Assembly: GCF_007923265.1 (NCBI RefSeq)
Contig: NZ_VOJA01000003.1
Span: 434,001 to 498,000, forward strand
DNA length: 64,000 nucleotides
Direction: 5' to 3'
Origin: Francisella salimarina
GTDB lineage: Bacteria; Pseudomonadota; Gammaproteobacteria; Francisellales; Francisellaceae
Under the pieces are notes generated by a model that worked only from the letters and a program-made list of their open reading frames with translations, was not told where the DNA came from and ran no database searches. The translations under genes and the position numbers were made by a program. Shown here one piece after another: positions 57,051-64,000 of this stretch (position 1 is the stretch's first letter; the number at the start of each line of letters is the position of its first letter).

Positions 57051-58907
57051 ATGTCGAAATATACTATTTTAGATAAGATAAATACCCCTACAGATCTTAA
57101 GCTTGTACCTGAGGGACAACTTAAAGAACTAGCATCTGAGTTAAGAACTTTTTTGGTAGATACATTGGATGTAAGTGGTGGACATTTTGCAAGTAGTCTT
57201 GGTGCTACAGAGCTTACAGTAGCGCTACACTATGTTTTTAATACACCTTACGATAATATTGTATGGGATGTTGGACATCAAACATATATTCATAAAATCT
57301 TGACAGGTAGAAAAGATAAGCTTATTACTATCAAAAAAGATGGTGGAATTTCAGGTTTCCCAAAGCGATCTGAAAGTGAATATGACACTTTTGGAGTAGG
57401 GCACTCAAGTACATCGATAAGTGCAGCACTTGGCATGGCTATTGCAGATAGACTACAAGGTAAACACTCTAGCTCAATTGCTGTTATTGGAGATGGTGCT
57501 ATAACTGGAGGTATGGCATTTGAGGCACTTAATCATGCTGGGGGAATTAAAGAGGACATTTTAGTTATTCTCAATGACAACGAAATGTCAATTTCTGATA
57601 ATGTTGGTGGTCTTTCTGCTCATTTTAGCAAGATTATTTCAGGTGGCTTTTATAACTCTATTCGTGAAAAAGGTAAGGAAGTTCTTAAAAATATTCCACC
57701 GATGTTTGAGTTTGTGAAAAAGATAGAAACACAGACTAAAGGAATGTTTGTCCCTGCAAATTTTTTTGAAGATTTAGGTTTTTATTATGTAGGACCAATA
57801 GATGGCCATAATGTTACAGAGCTAGTAAAGACTTTAAAAATTTTAAAAGATCACAAGGGTCCGAAACTTTTACATGTAATTACTAAAAAAGGCAAAGGTT
57901 ATACTAGAGCAGAGTCTGATCCAATTAAGTTTCATCATGTTGCACCAAGTTTTCACAGTGGAGATGCTCAATCAAAAGCTTCTAAGCCAACTTACTCAAA
58001 TATATTTGGTAACTGGATTTGTCAAAAAGCAGCTAAAGATGAGCGCTTAGTAGGTGTAACTCCAGCTATGAAGGAAGGCTCTGATTTAATTAGATTTTCA
58101 GAACAATATTCAAATAGATACTTTGATGTAGCAATTGCTGAGCAGCATGCAGTAACTTTTGCAGGTGGTTTAGCCTGTCAAGGACTTAAGCCTGTAGTTG
58201 CTATTTACTCAACATTTCTACAAAGAGCTTATGATCAGGTTATACATGATATAGCATTACAAGATTTAGATGTCTTATATGCTGTTGATAGAGCTGGTCT
58301 GGTTGGAGCAGATGGAGCAACTCATGATGGTAGTTTTGATATATCATTTATGCGTTGTATTCCAAATCATGTAATTATGACTCCAAGTGATGAAAACGAG
58401 ACATATCATATGCTTGAACTTGGATATGAATACAAGGGACCTGCAATGGTACGCTATCCTCGTGGAGCAGGTATCGGAGCTGAAATTACTGATAATCTTG
58501 ATATAGAATTAGGCAAAGCAAAGCTTATTAAGAAAGGTTCTAGAGCCGCAATTTTAAATTTTGGAACTTTATTACCTCTTGCTAACCAGATAGCAGATAA
58601 GTATGATATTACTGTAGTTGATATGAGATTTGTAAAACCTCTTGATGAACAGCTGATTGATGAAATATGTCAAAACCATAATATTATATTTACACTTGAG
58701 GAGAGTTCAATAGCAGGAGGAGCGGGTTCTGCGGTTAATGAGTATATACTTGCTAGCGATCTAAGTAAAAATACAATTGTCAGAAACTTTGGTCTCAAGG
58801 ATGAGTTTTTAACTCATGGTACAAAAGATCTTCTGCTAGATTATTCAAATCTTTCTTTTAGCAAAATATCAGAAGTCTTAGAAAAACTTTTAAGTCACAA
58901 AGGATAA
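57051..58907 (+). CDS. dxs: 1-deoxy-D-xylulose-5-phosphate synthase
   Basis: This 618-residue thiamine diphosphate enzyme has the ThDP motif GDGAITGGMAFEALNHAG with NDNEMSISDN, and the second half with DIAIAEQHAVTFAGGLA-like residues. It performs the first step of the non-mevalonate isoprenoid pathway, which supplies ispB upstream in the window. The length is typical (E. coli 620). Confidence 0.97.
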   Translation: MSKYTILDKINTPTDLKLVPEGQLKELASELRTFLVDTLDVSGGHFASSLGATELTVALHYVFNTPYDNIVWDVGHQTYIHKILTGRKDKLITIKKDGGISGFPKRSESEYDTFGVGHSSTSISAALGMAIADRLQGKHSSSIAVIGDGAITGGMAFEALNHAGGIKEDILVILNDNEMSISDNVGGLSAHFSKIISGGFYNSIREKGKEVLKNIPPMFEFVKKIETQTKGMFVPANFFEDLGFYYVGPIDGHNVTELVKTLKILKDHKGPKLLHVITKKGKGYTRAESDPIKFHHVAPSFHSGDAQSKASKPTYSNIFGNWICQKAAKDERLVGVTPAMKEGSDLIRFSEQYSNRYFDVAIAEQHAVTFAGGLACQGLKPVVAIYSTFLQRAYDQVIHDIALQDLDVLYAVDRAGLVGADGATHDGSFDISFMRCIPNHVIMTPSDENETYHMLELGYEYKGPAMVRYPRGAGIGAEITDNLDIELGKAKLIKKGSRAAILNFGTLLPLANQIADKYDITVVDMRFVKPLDEQLIDEICQNHNIIFTLEESSIAGGAGSAVNEYILASDLSKNTIVRNFGLKDEFLTHGTKDLLLDYSNLSFSKISEVLEKLLSHKG

Positions 58908-59010
58908 TTATTTGTCTAAATTCTACTTATTATTAATAATGCTATAGATAGTATTTTGTTGGTTACTATTTTATAATTTCAAATATATTATTTTTAGAAA
59001 CGCTTATCTA

Positions 59011-59634
59011 ATGAAGAAATTAATTTTACTTATTTTTGTAATAGTTTTATTAGCATTGTCATACTATTATTTTATCTATCAAAACTATAATAATTGGCCT
59101 ATTGTTAACCAAAATCCACAAGGCGAGACTATTGTTGCTTTTGGTGATAGCTTAACAGCTGGATATGGTGTAGATAAATATGATAATTACCCATCTCAAT
59201 TATCAAGGATGATTGGTGAACCTGTAATAAATATGGGAGTATCTGGTGAAACAACAGGTCAAGCACTATTAAGAATTGAAGATGTTGTGCAAGCTAACCC
59301 TAAGATAGTAATGGTGTCATTGGGAGCTAATGATTTAAGAAAAAGAATTCCTGCAAAAGAAGCGTTTGCAAACTTAAAGCGTATAGTGAATATACTACAA
59401 GCAAACGGAGCGTTAGTTATTATCGGAGGTCTAGATATACCATATTATAAAAATGATTATGCTGAAGACTATATTAACTTTGCTAAGAGCTATGGATGTT
59501 TATTAGTTCCTAATGTTTTAGAAGGTGTAATTGGGAATAAAGATTTAATGGTTGATGCTGTACATCCAAATGCAAAAGGATACAGGATTATGGCAAATCA
59601 GTTCTATAATGTTATAAAAGAATATGTAGATTAA
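59011..59634 (+). CDS. tesA: SGNH-type esterase/thioesterase, TesA-like
   Basis: This 207-residue GDSL/SGNH hydrolase has GDSLTAGYG (Ser nucleophile), VSLGANDL (block III Asn) and VDAVHPNAKGY (Asp and His). The N-terminal 20 residues form a membrane anchor or uncleaved signal, so the enzyme faces the periplasm. E. coli TesA (thioesterase I/protease I/lysophospholipase) has the same layout. It stands alone between dxs and the convergent CBS gene. Confidence 0.9.
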   Translation: MKKLILLIFVIVLLALSYYYFIYQNYNNWPIVNQNPQGETIVAFGDSLTAGYGVDKYDNYPSQLSRMIGEPVINMGVSGETTGQALLRIEDVVQANPKIVMVSLGANDLRKRIPAKEAFANLKRIVNILQANGALVIIGGLDIPYYKNDYAEDYINFAKSYGCLLVPNVLEGVIGNKDLMVDAVHPNAKGYRIMANQFYNVIKEYVD

Positions 59635-59646
59635 TTGTTAAAAAAA

Positions 59647-60249
59647 TTAGATACCTTTGTTAAGGTTAGAAATACCTTCTTTTTGATAAACGTGATAGAC
59701 ATCTAAACCAAGCTTTCTTCTAATATATGGTAAAGAAAAATAACCACGGATATATTTTTCACCATTTTCATTTTTATCATACACTACGATATGATGATAG
59801 TCTGAGTTAATTAATGTGTTTAGGATATGGCCAATTTTAGTACTTTTTATAATTGAATAAGATACTGTGTTTACTTTGGCAATAGGTAACATAATATCAT
59901 GTGCAACTAAATCAGCTGGTTTTGTACCAGAACTTCTAGCTCTTTCTTGAAGGGCTTGGCTCTCTATATAATGAAGAGCAATTGTTCCCACAACTTTATC
60001 TTCAGCACTAATTACCAGTGCAAAATCTTTATGATTATCAATAATTTTTGTTTTTACATCCTTTAGGTTAAGATCTGCTCTAACTGTTAAAGCATCATGA
60101 TCTTTATAGTCTCTAAAGACATCTAAAGCAGAGCTTTCTAAGTAAAGAAGGTGACTAGCATCATCTCTAAGATAATTTATTGATTTAGTATCACTGAAAT
60201 GAGAAAGTTCTATTTGTTTGAAATCTTTTAAATCCACTATTTTCTCCAT
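59647..60249 (-). CDS. CBS domain protein
   Basis: This 200-residue cytoplasmic protein carries a pair of CBS-like units. The first covers about residues 30-90 (ALTVRADLNLKDVKTKIIDNHKDFALVIS then GTIALHYIE) and the second about 115-180 (HDIMLPIAKV, IGHILNTLINSDYHHIVVYD). CBS pairs bind adenine nucleotides and regulate partners. No fused catalytic domain is present. It is divergent from ruvB with about 200 bases between. Confidence 0.83.
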   Translation of the reverse strand: MEKIVDLKDFKQIELSHFSDTKSINYLRDDASHLLYLESSALDVFRDYKDHDALTVRADLNLKDVKTKIIDNHKDFALVISAEDKVVGTIALHYIESQALQERARSSGTKPADLVAHDIMLPIAKVNTVSYSIIKSTKIGHILNTLINSDYHHIVVYDKNENGEKYIRGYFSLPYIRRKLGLDVYHVYQKEGISNLNKGI

Positions 60250-60450
60250 ATATTAATGTCGATTCTATTATTAGATTTTAGACAAAACATTTACCTTTTT
60301 CAAAGTTTATCACTCAACATTTTACTATATTGGTATAATTTAATTTTTATATTAGTTACAACCGCAAAAATATGCTGTATATAATCCAAAGTCAAATTGA
60401 GAGCAATAAAATGTTATAATAAAAATTAAATCTTATTAGAACACTATAAT

Positions 60451-61497
60451 ATGATAGAAACTGACAGAATAATATCAGCAAATACAGCACAAAATAAAGA
60501 TGAAAACTTCATTGATAGAGCTATAAGACCAAAAACTTTAGCTGAATATGAAGGTCAGCCTGCAGTACGCGAGCAAATGGAGATTTTCATTCAAGCTGCA
60601 AAATCTCGAAAGGATGCGCTTGATCATACTCTTATATTTGGGCCCCCAGGTTTAGGTAAAACAACATTATCAAATATTATTGCCAATGAAATGGAAGTGG
60701 AACTTAAGCAAACAAGTGGTCCAGTTTTAGAAAAAGCTGGAGATTTGGCAGCACTTTTGACTAACTTAGAAGAGAACGATGTATTATTTATCGATGAAAT
60801 ACATCGCTTAAGTCCTGTTATTGAAGAAATATTATATCCAGCTATGGAAGATTATCAGCTTGATATTATGATTGGTGAAGGTCCCGCAGCAAGATCAATC
60901 AAGATTGATTTACCTCCATTTACATTAGTAGGAGCTACAACTAGAGCAGGGCTTCTGACTTCACCCTTGAGAGATAGGTTCGGTATAATTCAAAGGCTAG
61001 AGTTTTACTCAGTTGACGATTTAGCTAAGATAGTTTATCGTTCGGCTAAGCTTTTAGATCTAGATATTACAGACGATGGTGCTAATGAAATTGCTAAACG
61101 TTCAAGAGGTACACCAAGAATAGCAAATAGATTACTACGTAGAGTTAGAGATTATGCTCAAGTTAAAGCTTCTGGAGTTATATCTTATGATATTGCTGAT
61201 AAAGCTCTTACAATGCTAAAAGTTGATCCTGTAGGATTTGATCATATGGATCATAAATATCTACTTACATTAATGGAAAAATTTGGTGGTGGTCCAGTAG
61301 GATTAGATACGATGGCAGCTGCACTTAGTGAAGAAAAGGGAACTATTGAAGATGTCATAGAGCCATATTTAATCCAGCAAGGATATATAATGCGTACAGC
61401 AAGAGGGCGTATTGCTACTTTGCTAGCATACAATCATTTTAAATTAAAAATACCAGATAGTTTATCATCAGATCAACAACAGAATTTATCTCTTTAA
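60451..61497 (+). CDS. ruvB: Holliday junction branch migration helicase RuvB
   Basis: This 348-residue AAA+ ATPase has Walker [11 protein letters not shown], Walker [10 protein letters not shown], and the sensor/arginine stretch [19 protein letters not shown]. It drives branch migration with RuvA. The C-terminal winged helix ([13 protein letters not shown]) is present. The length is typical (E. coli 336). ruvA and ruvC are not in this window. Confidence 0.97.
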   Translation: MIETDRIISANTAQNKDENFIDRAIRPKTLAEYEGQPAVREQMEIFIQAAKSRKDALDHTLIFGPPGLGKTTLSNIIANEMEVELKQTSGPVLEKAGDLAALLTNLEENDVLFIDEIHRLSPVIEEILYPAMEDYQLDIMIGEGPAARSIKIDLPPFTLVGATTRAGLLTSPLRDRFGIIQRLEFYSVDDLAKIVYRSAKLLDLDITDDGANEIAKRSRGTPRIANRLLRRVRDYAQVKASGVISYDIADKALTMLKVDPVGFDHMDHKYLLTLMEKFGGGPVGLDTMAAALSEEKGTIEDVIEPYLIQQGYIMRTARGRIATLLAYNHFKLKIPDSLSSDQQQNLSL

Positions 61498-61512
61498 TTC
61501 AGAACTTATTCT

Positions 61513-62268
61513 TTAACAAGAAGCTTTAAGCTTATCTAAATTATTTGATTTAATTACACTATTTAATCTATTTTGATATTCATCTCCCTCTAACGCAGAG
61601 TATTCTGTCAGAGTATTAATGAGTTGAGAAGTATCGCCATTAGCTTGTCTTACTTGTCTAAATTTAGCAAACTTTTCTCCAGTATTTAATCTAAAGTAGT
61701 ATCCAAGAATACTATCTCCAACATCTTTAAAAGTTTCTACTTGGACATCTGAATCTTTAGCTTTGACACCACAGTTTTCTTCAAAACAATGTAATCCAAA
61801 GTAATTATTATAGTCAACTGCAAATCTAGATGTTCCCCAGCCAGTTTCAAGGATTGCTTGAGCAATTACTAGACTTTTAGGTGCTATATTAACTTTTGTA
61901 ACTAAAGCATTAACTTGCTCTTGTAACGTCTTAGCATTCCATATTTTATAGAAGGAAGTATATTTTTTAATTTTTGTTTTTTGATTTTCATCTAAATCTT
62001 CTTTACTATTAAGAATTTCTTGTAGTTTCATAATAGTTTTTCTTTGTTTACATAACTCTTGATTAGCTTCATCTATTTCTTTTGACATAAATTCTATAAA
62101 GACTTTTTTCTTTTCAGATACATCTTTAATATCTCTAAAGTCAGGTTTATAAGTTCCTGCCGGTATTGGAGGAGTTTCCAAATGATATTTATCAGAACTT
62201 GCAAAACTTATATTTATGAAAAATATAGTTAAAACAAAAAAATACTTGCCTAAATTGATTGTATTCAT
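61513..62268 (-). CDS. Bax-like N-acetylglucosaminidase
   Basis: This 251-residue protein has a signal peptide (ending SFA-SS), a charged helical part and a C-terminal glucosaminidase domain (about 115-245). The likely catalytic Glu lies in AQAILETGWGTSRFA, followed by NNYFGLHCFEENCG. Related to the E. coli Bax protein of the GH73-like group, it should cut peptidoglycan glycan strands in the periplasm. It is convergent with ruvB. Confidence 0.9.
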   Translation of the reverse strand: MNTINLGKYFFVLTIFFINISFASSDKYHLETPPIPAGTYKPDFRDIKDVSEKKKVFIEFMSKEIDEANQELCKQRKTIMKLQEILNSKEDLDENQKTKIKKYTSFYKIWNAKTLQEQVNALVTKVNIAPKSLVIAQAILETGWGTSRFAVDYNNYFGLHCFEENCGVKAKDSDVQVETFKDVGDSILGYYFRLNTGEKFAKFRQVRQANGDTSQLINTLTEYSALEGDEYQNRLNSVIKSNNLDKLKASC

Positions 62269-62354
62269 AATTTATATTATCTAAGATTAATTTTATTTGA
62301 ATACAATTGTAACAATATATATAGAGTATTAGTATATTTATATTTTATAAGAAT

Positions 62355-62558
62355 TTAATCCTCATAAATTAATATGTCTCCTGGTTGGCAACCTAGATAC
62401 TTACAAATTGCTTCTAGAGTAGAAAATCTAATAGCTTTTGCTTTTTCGTTTTTTAATATTGATAAGTTTTGCTCTGTAATTCCAATAGCTTTTGCTAAAT
62501 CTTTAGATTTAATTTGTTTATCAAGCATTATTCTTGCTAAGTCAATTCTTATAGACAT
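62355..62558 (-). CDS. Small Cro/CI-type (YozG-like) transcription regulator
   Basis: This 67-residue helix-turn-helix protein, MSIRIDLARIMLDKQIKSK then LAKAIGITEQNLSILKN, matches the XRE/YozG family. It comprises only the DNA-binding domain. It lies 10 bases downstream of the DUF2975 gene on the same strand. This pairing is recurrent in bacteria, and the small regulator probably controls its own operon. Confidence 0.9.
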   Translation of the reverse strand: MSIRIDLARIMLDKQIKSKDLAKAIGITEQNLSILKNEKAKAIRFSTLEAICKYLGCQPGDILIYED

Positions 62559-62568
62559 CTAAATATCC

Positions 62569-63105
62569 TTAAATTGTTAAATCATTTTCTTCAGCAAGTT
62601 CATGAGCTTTTTGCATAACTTTTGATATTGTTATAATCACTCCCCCACATAATAATGCTAGAATTTCGTTAGTACCAATTGATACACTTACGAAACGTTC
62701 ACCTACAGGATTATGATAACTTAGAGTCAATGATATTAAAGGCTCAAAAATGATTTGAGCAAAAAAATAATATACCAACCCCCATCCTAATCTTTTGTAT
62801 ATCAAAACTACTCTAGAAGAAAAAACCTCAAGCTTTTCATAACACGTAAATAATTTGACTAAAAGAGCGATTATATAAAGTATTACTGAAACTGGTATCA
62901 AGCTAACTAAAAGTCCTATAATTCTAGTATCTAAAGCTATTGGTTGTGACATTTGATCGATATAATGCTGCGCAGTATCTGTGACATTAGGTATATATTC
63001 ACTTTGTGCAAAAGCCCAAAATGATACAACAGATATTACTATCAATATAAATACTATTCTAAAAATATTTTTATAGAACTTACTAATTTTTTCTAAGTTT
63101 TGCAT
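62569..63105 (-). CDS. DUF2975 membrane protein
   Basis: This 178-residue protein has four membrane segments (about 14-33, 60-85, 103-125, 145-165) and the DUF2975 layout. It is partnered by the small HTH gene 10 bases downstream. Function is unknown; in other bacteria the pair is suspected to sense a membrane or small-molecule signal. An AGAT-rich site precedes the ATG. Confidence 0.82.
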   Translation of the reverse strand: MQNLEKISKFYKNIFRIVFILIVISVVSFWAFAQSEYIPNVTDTAQHYIDQMSQPIALDTRIIGLLVSLIPVSVILYIIALLVKLFTCYEKLEVFSSRVVLIYKRLGWGLVYYFFAQIIFEPLISLTLSYHNPVGERFVSVSIGTNEILALLCGGVIITISKVMQKAHELAEENDLTI

Positions 63106-63232
63106 GACTTTATCTCCATATTTAGATTTTGATATCTATTTTAGATTAAAATTATCGTTTATCAATAATTATTTATTGTAAAACAGTAACCATTTTGTAA
63201 AAATATTTTAAAAATAGAGAGGAATATAATAT

Positions 63233-64000
63233 ATGCTTAGAAAAATTTTATTAATATTTAGCTTTTGTTTATTTATGAATTTATCAGTTGCTAATAAGTT
63301 ACAAAATAATCTGAAAGAATATAATTACAAAGCACTGAAATTAGAAAATAAAAAAGAGTTTGAAGCACCATATATACTTGCAAAGGTAAACGATAGACCT
63401 GCTTATGTGATTTTTGACTCAGGATCAAAAGGAATAAGTATTTTTAATCACTCAGTTGATCAATTAAAGCTTAATCAAGAGAGTGGTTCTGAATATTCAT
63501 CAAATATGGTAGGACAAAAATCTAGGATTCAAAATGTAATATTAAAAAAAATACAAATAGGAAATGTTTTACTTAAAAATGTCAAAGCTAATATAACCAA
63601 TCAACCTAAAGAAAAGTTGTATCCAGTAATTGTCATTGGTACAGATTTCTTAGCAAGATATGATGCAATTTTTGATTTTTCAGCAAATTTGATATATCTA
63701 AGCAAAAATAACTTAACCGCTAAACAACACCATGAAATAGGAAAGGTATTAGATGAAGAAAGTTATTTATTAATTAACTTAACTAAATTATTATCTCAGC
63801 ATCAGACAATTGCCATATCAATAGATAGTAATCAACCGGTTAATTGTTTACTTGATACCGGAACTTCTAATTTTACAATTTCAGATAAATATCTGCAGAG
63901 CATAGACTTAGCACCAACTAAGCCCAAGAAAACAATTAAGGCAACAGATGGAACATTAACAGTCAGTGATATTAAAATTAAGAAGCTAGTGCTAAACCCT
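63233..64000 (+). CDS. Exported two-lobed retropepsin-like aspartic protease, 3' end beyond window
   Basis: The frame runs from ATG 63233 (AGAGAGGA site upstream) to the window edge, 256 residues without a stop. A signal peptide (about 1-20) is followed by two aspartic protease-like halves. The first has VIFDSG (Asp62) and later VIGTDFLARYDAIFDFS; the second has CLLDTG (Asp208). Each half carries one D-S/T-G motif, so the single chain could form an active site like pepsin rather than by dimerising. It is probably periplasmic. The C-terminal end is not seen. Confidence 0.78.
   Translation, partial: MLRKILLIFSFCLFMNLSVANKLQNNLKEYNYKALKLENKKEFEAPYILAKVNDRPAYVIFDSGSKGISIFNHSVDQLKLNQESGSEYSSNMVGQKSRIQNVILKKIQIGNVLLKNVKANITNQPKEKLYPVIVIGTDFLARYDAIFDFSANLIYLSKNNLTAKQHHEIGKVLDEESYLLINLTKLLSQHQTIAISIDSNQPVNCLLDTGTSNFTISDKYLQSIDLAPTKPKKTIKATDGTLTVSDIKIKKLVLNP

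Noticed and set aside
1-64000. Insertion sequences, prophage, pathogenicity island or tRNA genes
   Set aside because: No transposase, integrase, phage or secretion-island genes were found, gaps between genes are short, and none shows a cloverleaf or T-loop pattern.

Overview
The window is AT-rich chromosomal DNA from a member of the genus Francisella, most likely the F. tularensis/novicida clade. This rests on recognised genes and their order: the FKBP_N/DsbA pair fipA-fipB, a Mip-type lipoprotein, alaS followed by a TolC-family gene (ftlC), a leucyl aminopeptidase and transaldolase, a DUF3568-type lipoprotein, and the dnaG-rpoD block. The call is from memory of these families and was not confirmed by a search. 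The region looks like vertically inherited core genome. I see no insertion sequences, prophage genes, CRISPR array, rRNA or tRNA genes. Coding density is very high, with many 1-25 bp overlaps and several TTG or GTG starts.

Layout. 1-5.9 kb: a secreted alpha/beta hydrolase (cut by the window edge) behind a LolA-like gene, a tiny lipoprotein, an orphan radical SAM/SPASM enzyme, an Ntn amidohydrolase, a glutaredoxin, a hotdog thioesterase, a His/Cys-repeat metal-binding protein and a SpoU rRNA/tRNA methyltransferase. 6-10.6 kb: BCCT osmolyte transporter, TspO, an MsrB-MsrA fusion and a Bcr-type efflux pump. 10.7-13.7 kb (minus strand): rsfS, queG, fipA, fipB. 13.8-27.3 kb: UvrD-like helicase, alaS-ftlC-pepA, talA, a ygfZ-rep pair and a secreted phytochelatin-synthase-like peptidase.

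27.5-34.7 kb: a CvfB-like S1 protein, then rpsF-rpsR-rplI with a clear promoter and terminator, then dnaB-rlmN-pilF-rluB-(holD-like)-rimI. 34.7-41.1 kb: a TPP riboswitch driving a PQ-loop membrane protein, an unusual protein made of two FKBP_N-like segments, ispB, the Mip lipoprotein with a hexanucleotide repeat, ttcA, a thioesterase, a lytic transglycosylase and dacB. 41.3-45.7 kb: the macromolecular synthesis operon rpsU-yqeY-dnaG-rpoD. 46-48.5 kb: dacA-ybeD-lipB on the minus strand. 48.6-52 kb: ppa and the LPS-building set kdsC-lptC-lptA-lptB. 52-59.6 kb: an FAH-family enzyme, a nucleoside phosphorylase-esterase fusion, truA, guaA, dxs and tesA. 59.6-64 kb: CBS protein, ruvB, a Bax-like glucosaminidase, a DUF2975/HTH pair and the start of a two-lobed secreted aspartic protease.

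Two themes recur. One is envelope building: Lpt transport, KDO synthesis, two D-Ala-D-Ala carboxypeptidases, a transglycosylase, a glucosaminidase, isoprenoid synthesis (dxs, ispB), and periplasmic folding proteins of the FKBP_N/DsbA type. The other is information processing: ribosomal proteins, primase, replicative helicase, sigma-70, RNA modification enzymes and repair helicases. The most interesting points are the phosphorylase-esterase fusion with altered active-site residues, a diverged HolD candidate next to rimI, the riboswitch-controlled PQ-loop transporter, the secreted phytochelatin-synthase-like peptidase, the His/Cys duplicate-repeat protein, and the family of FKBP_N-domain proteins.
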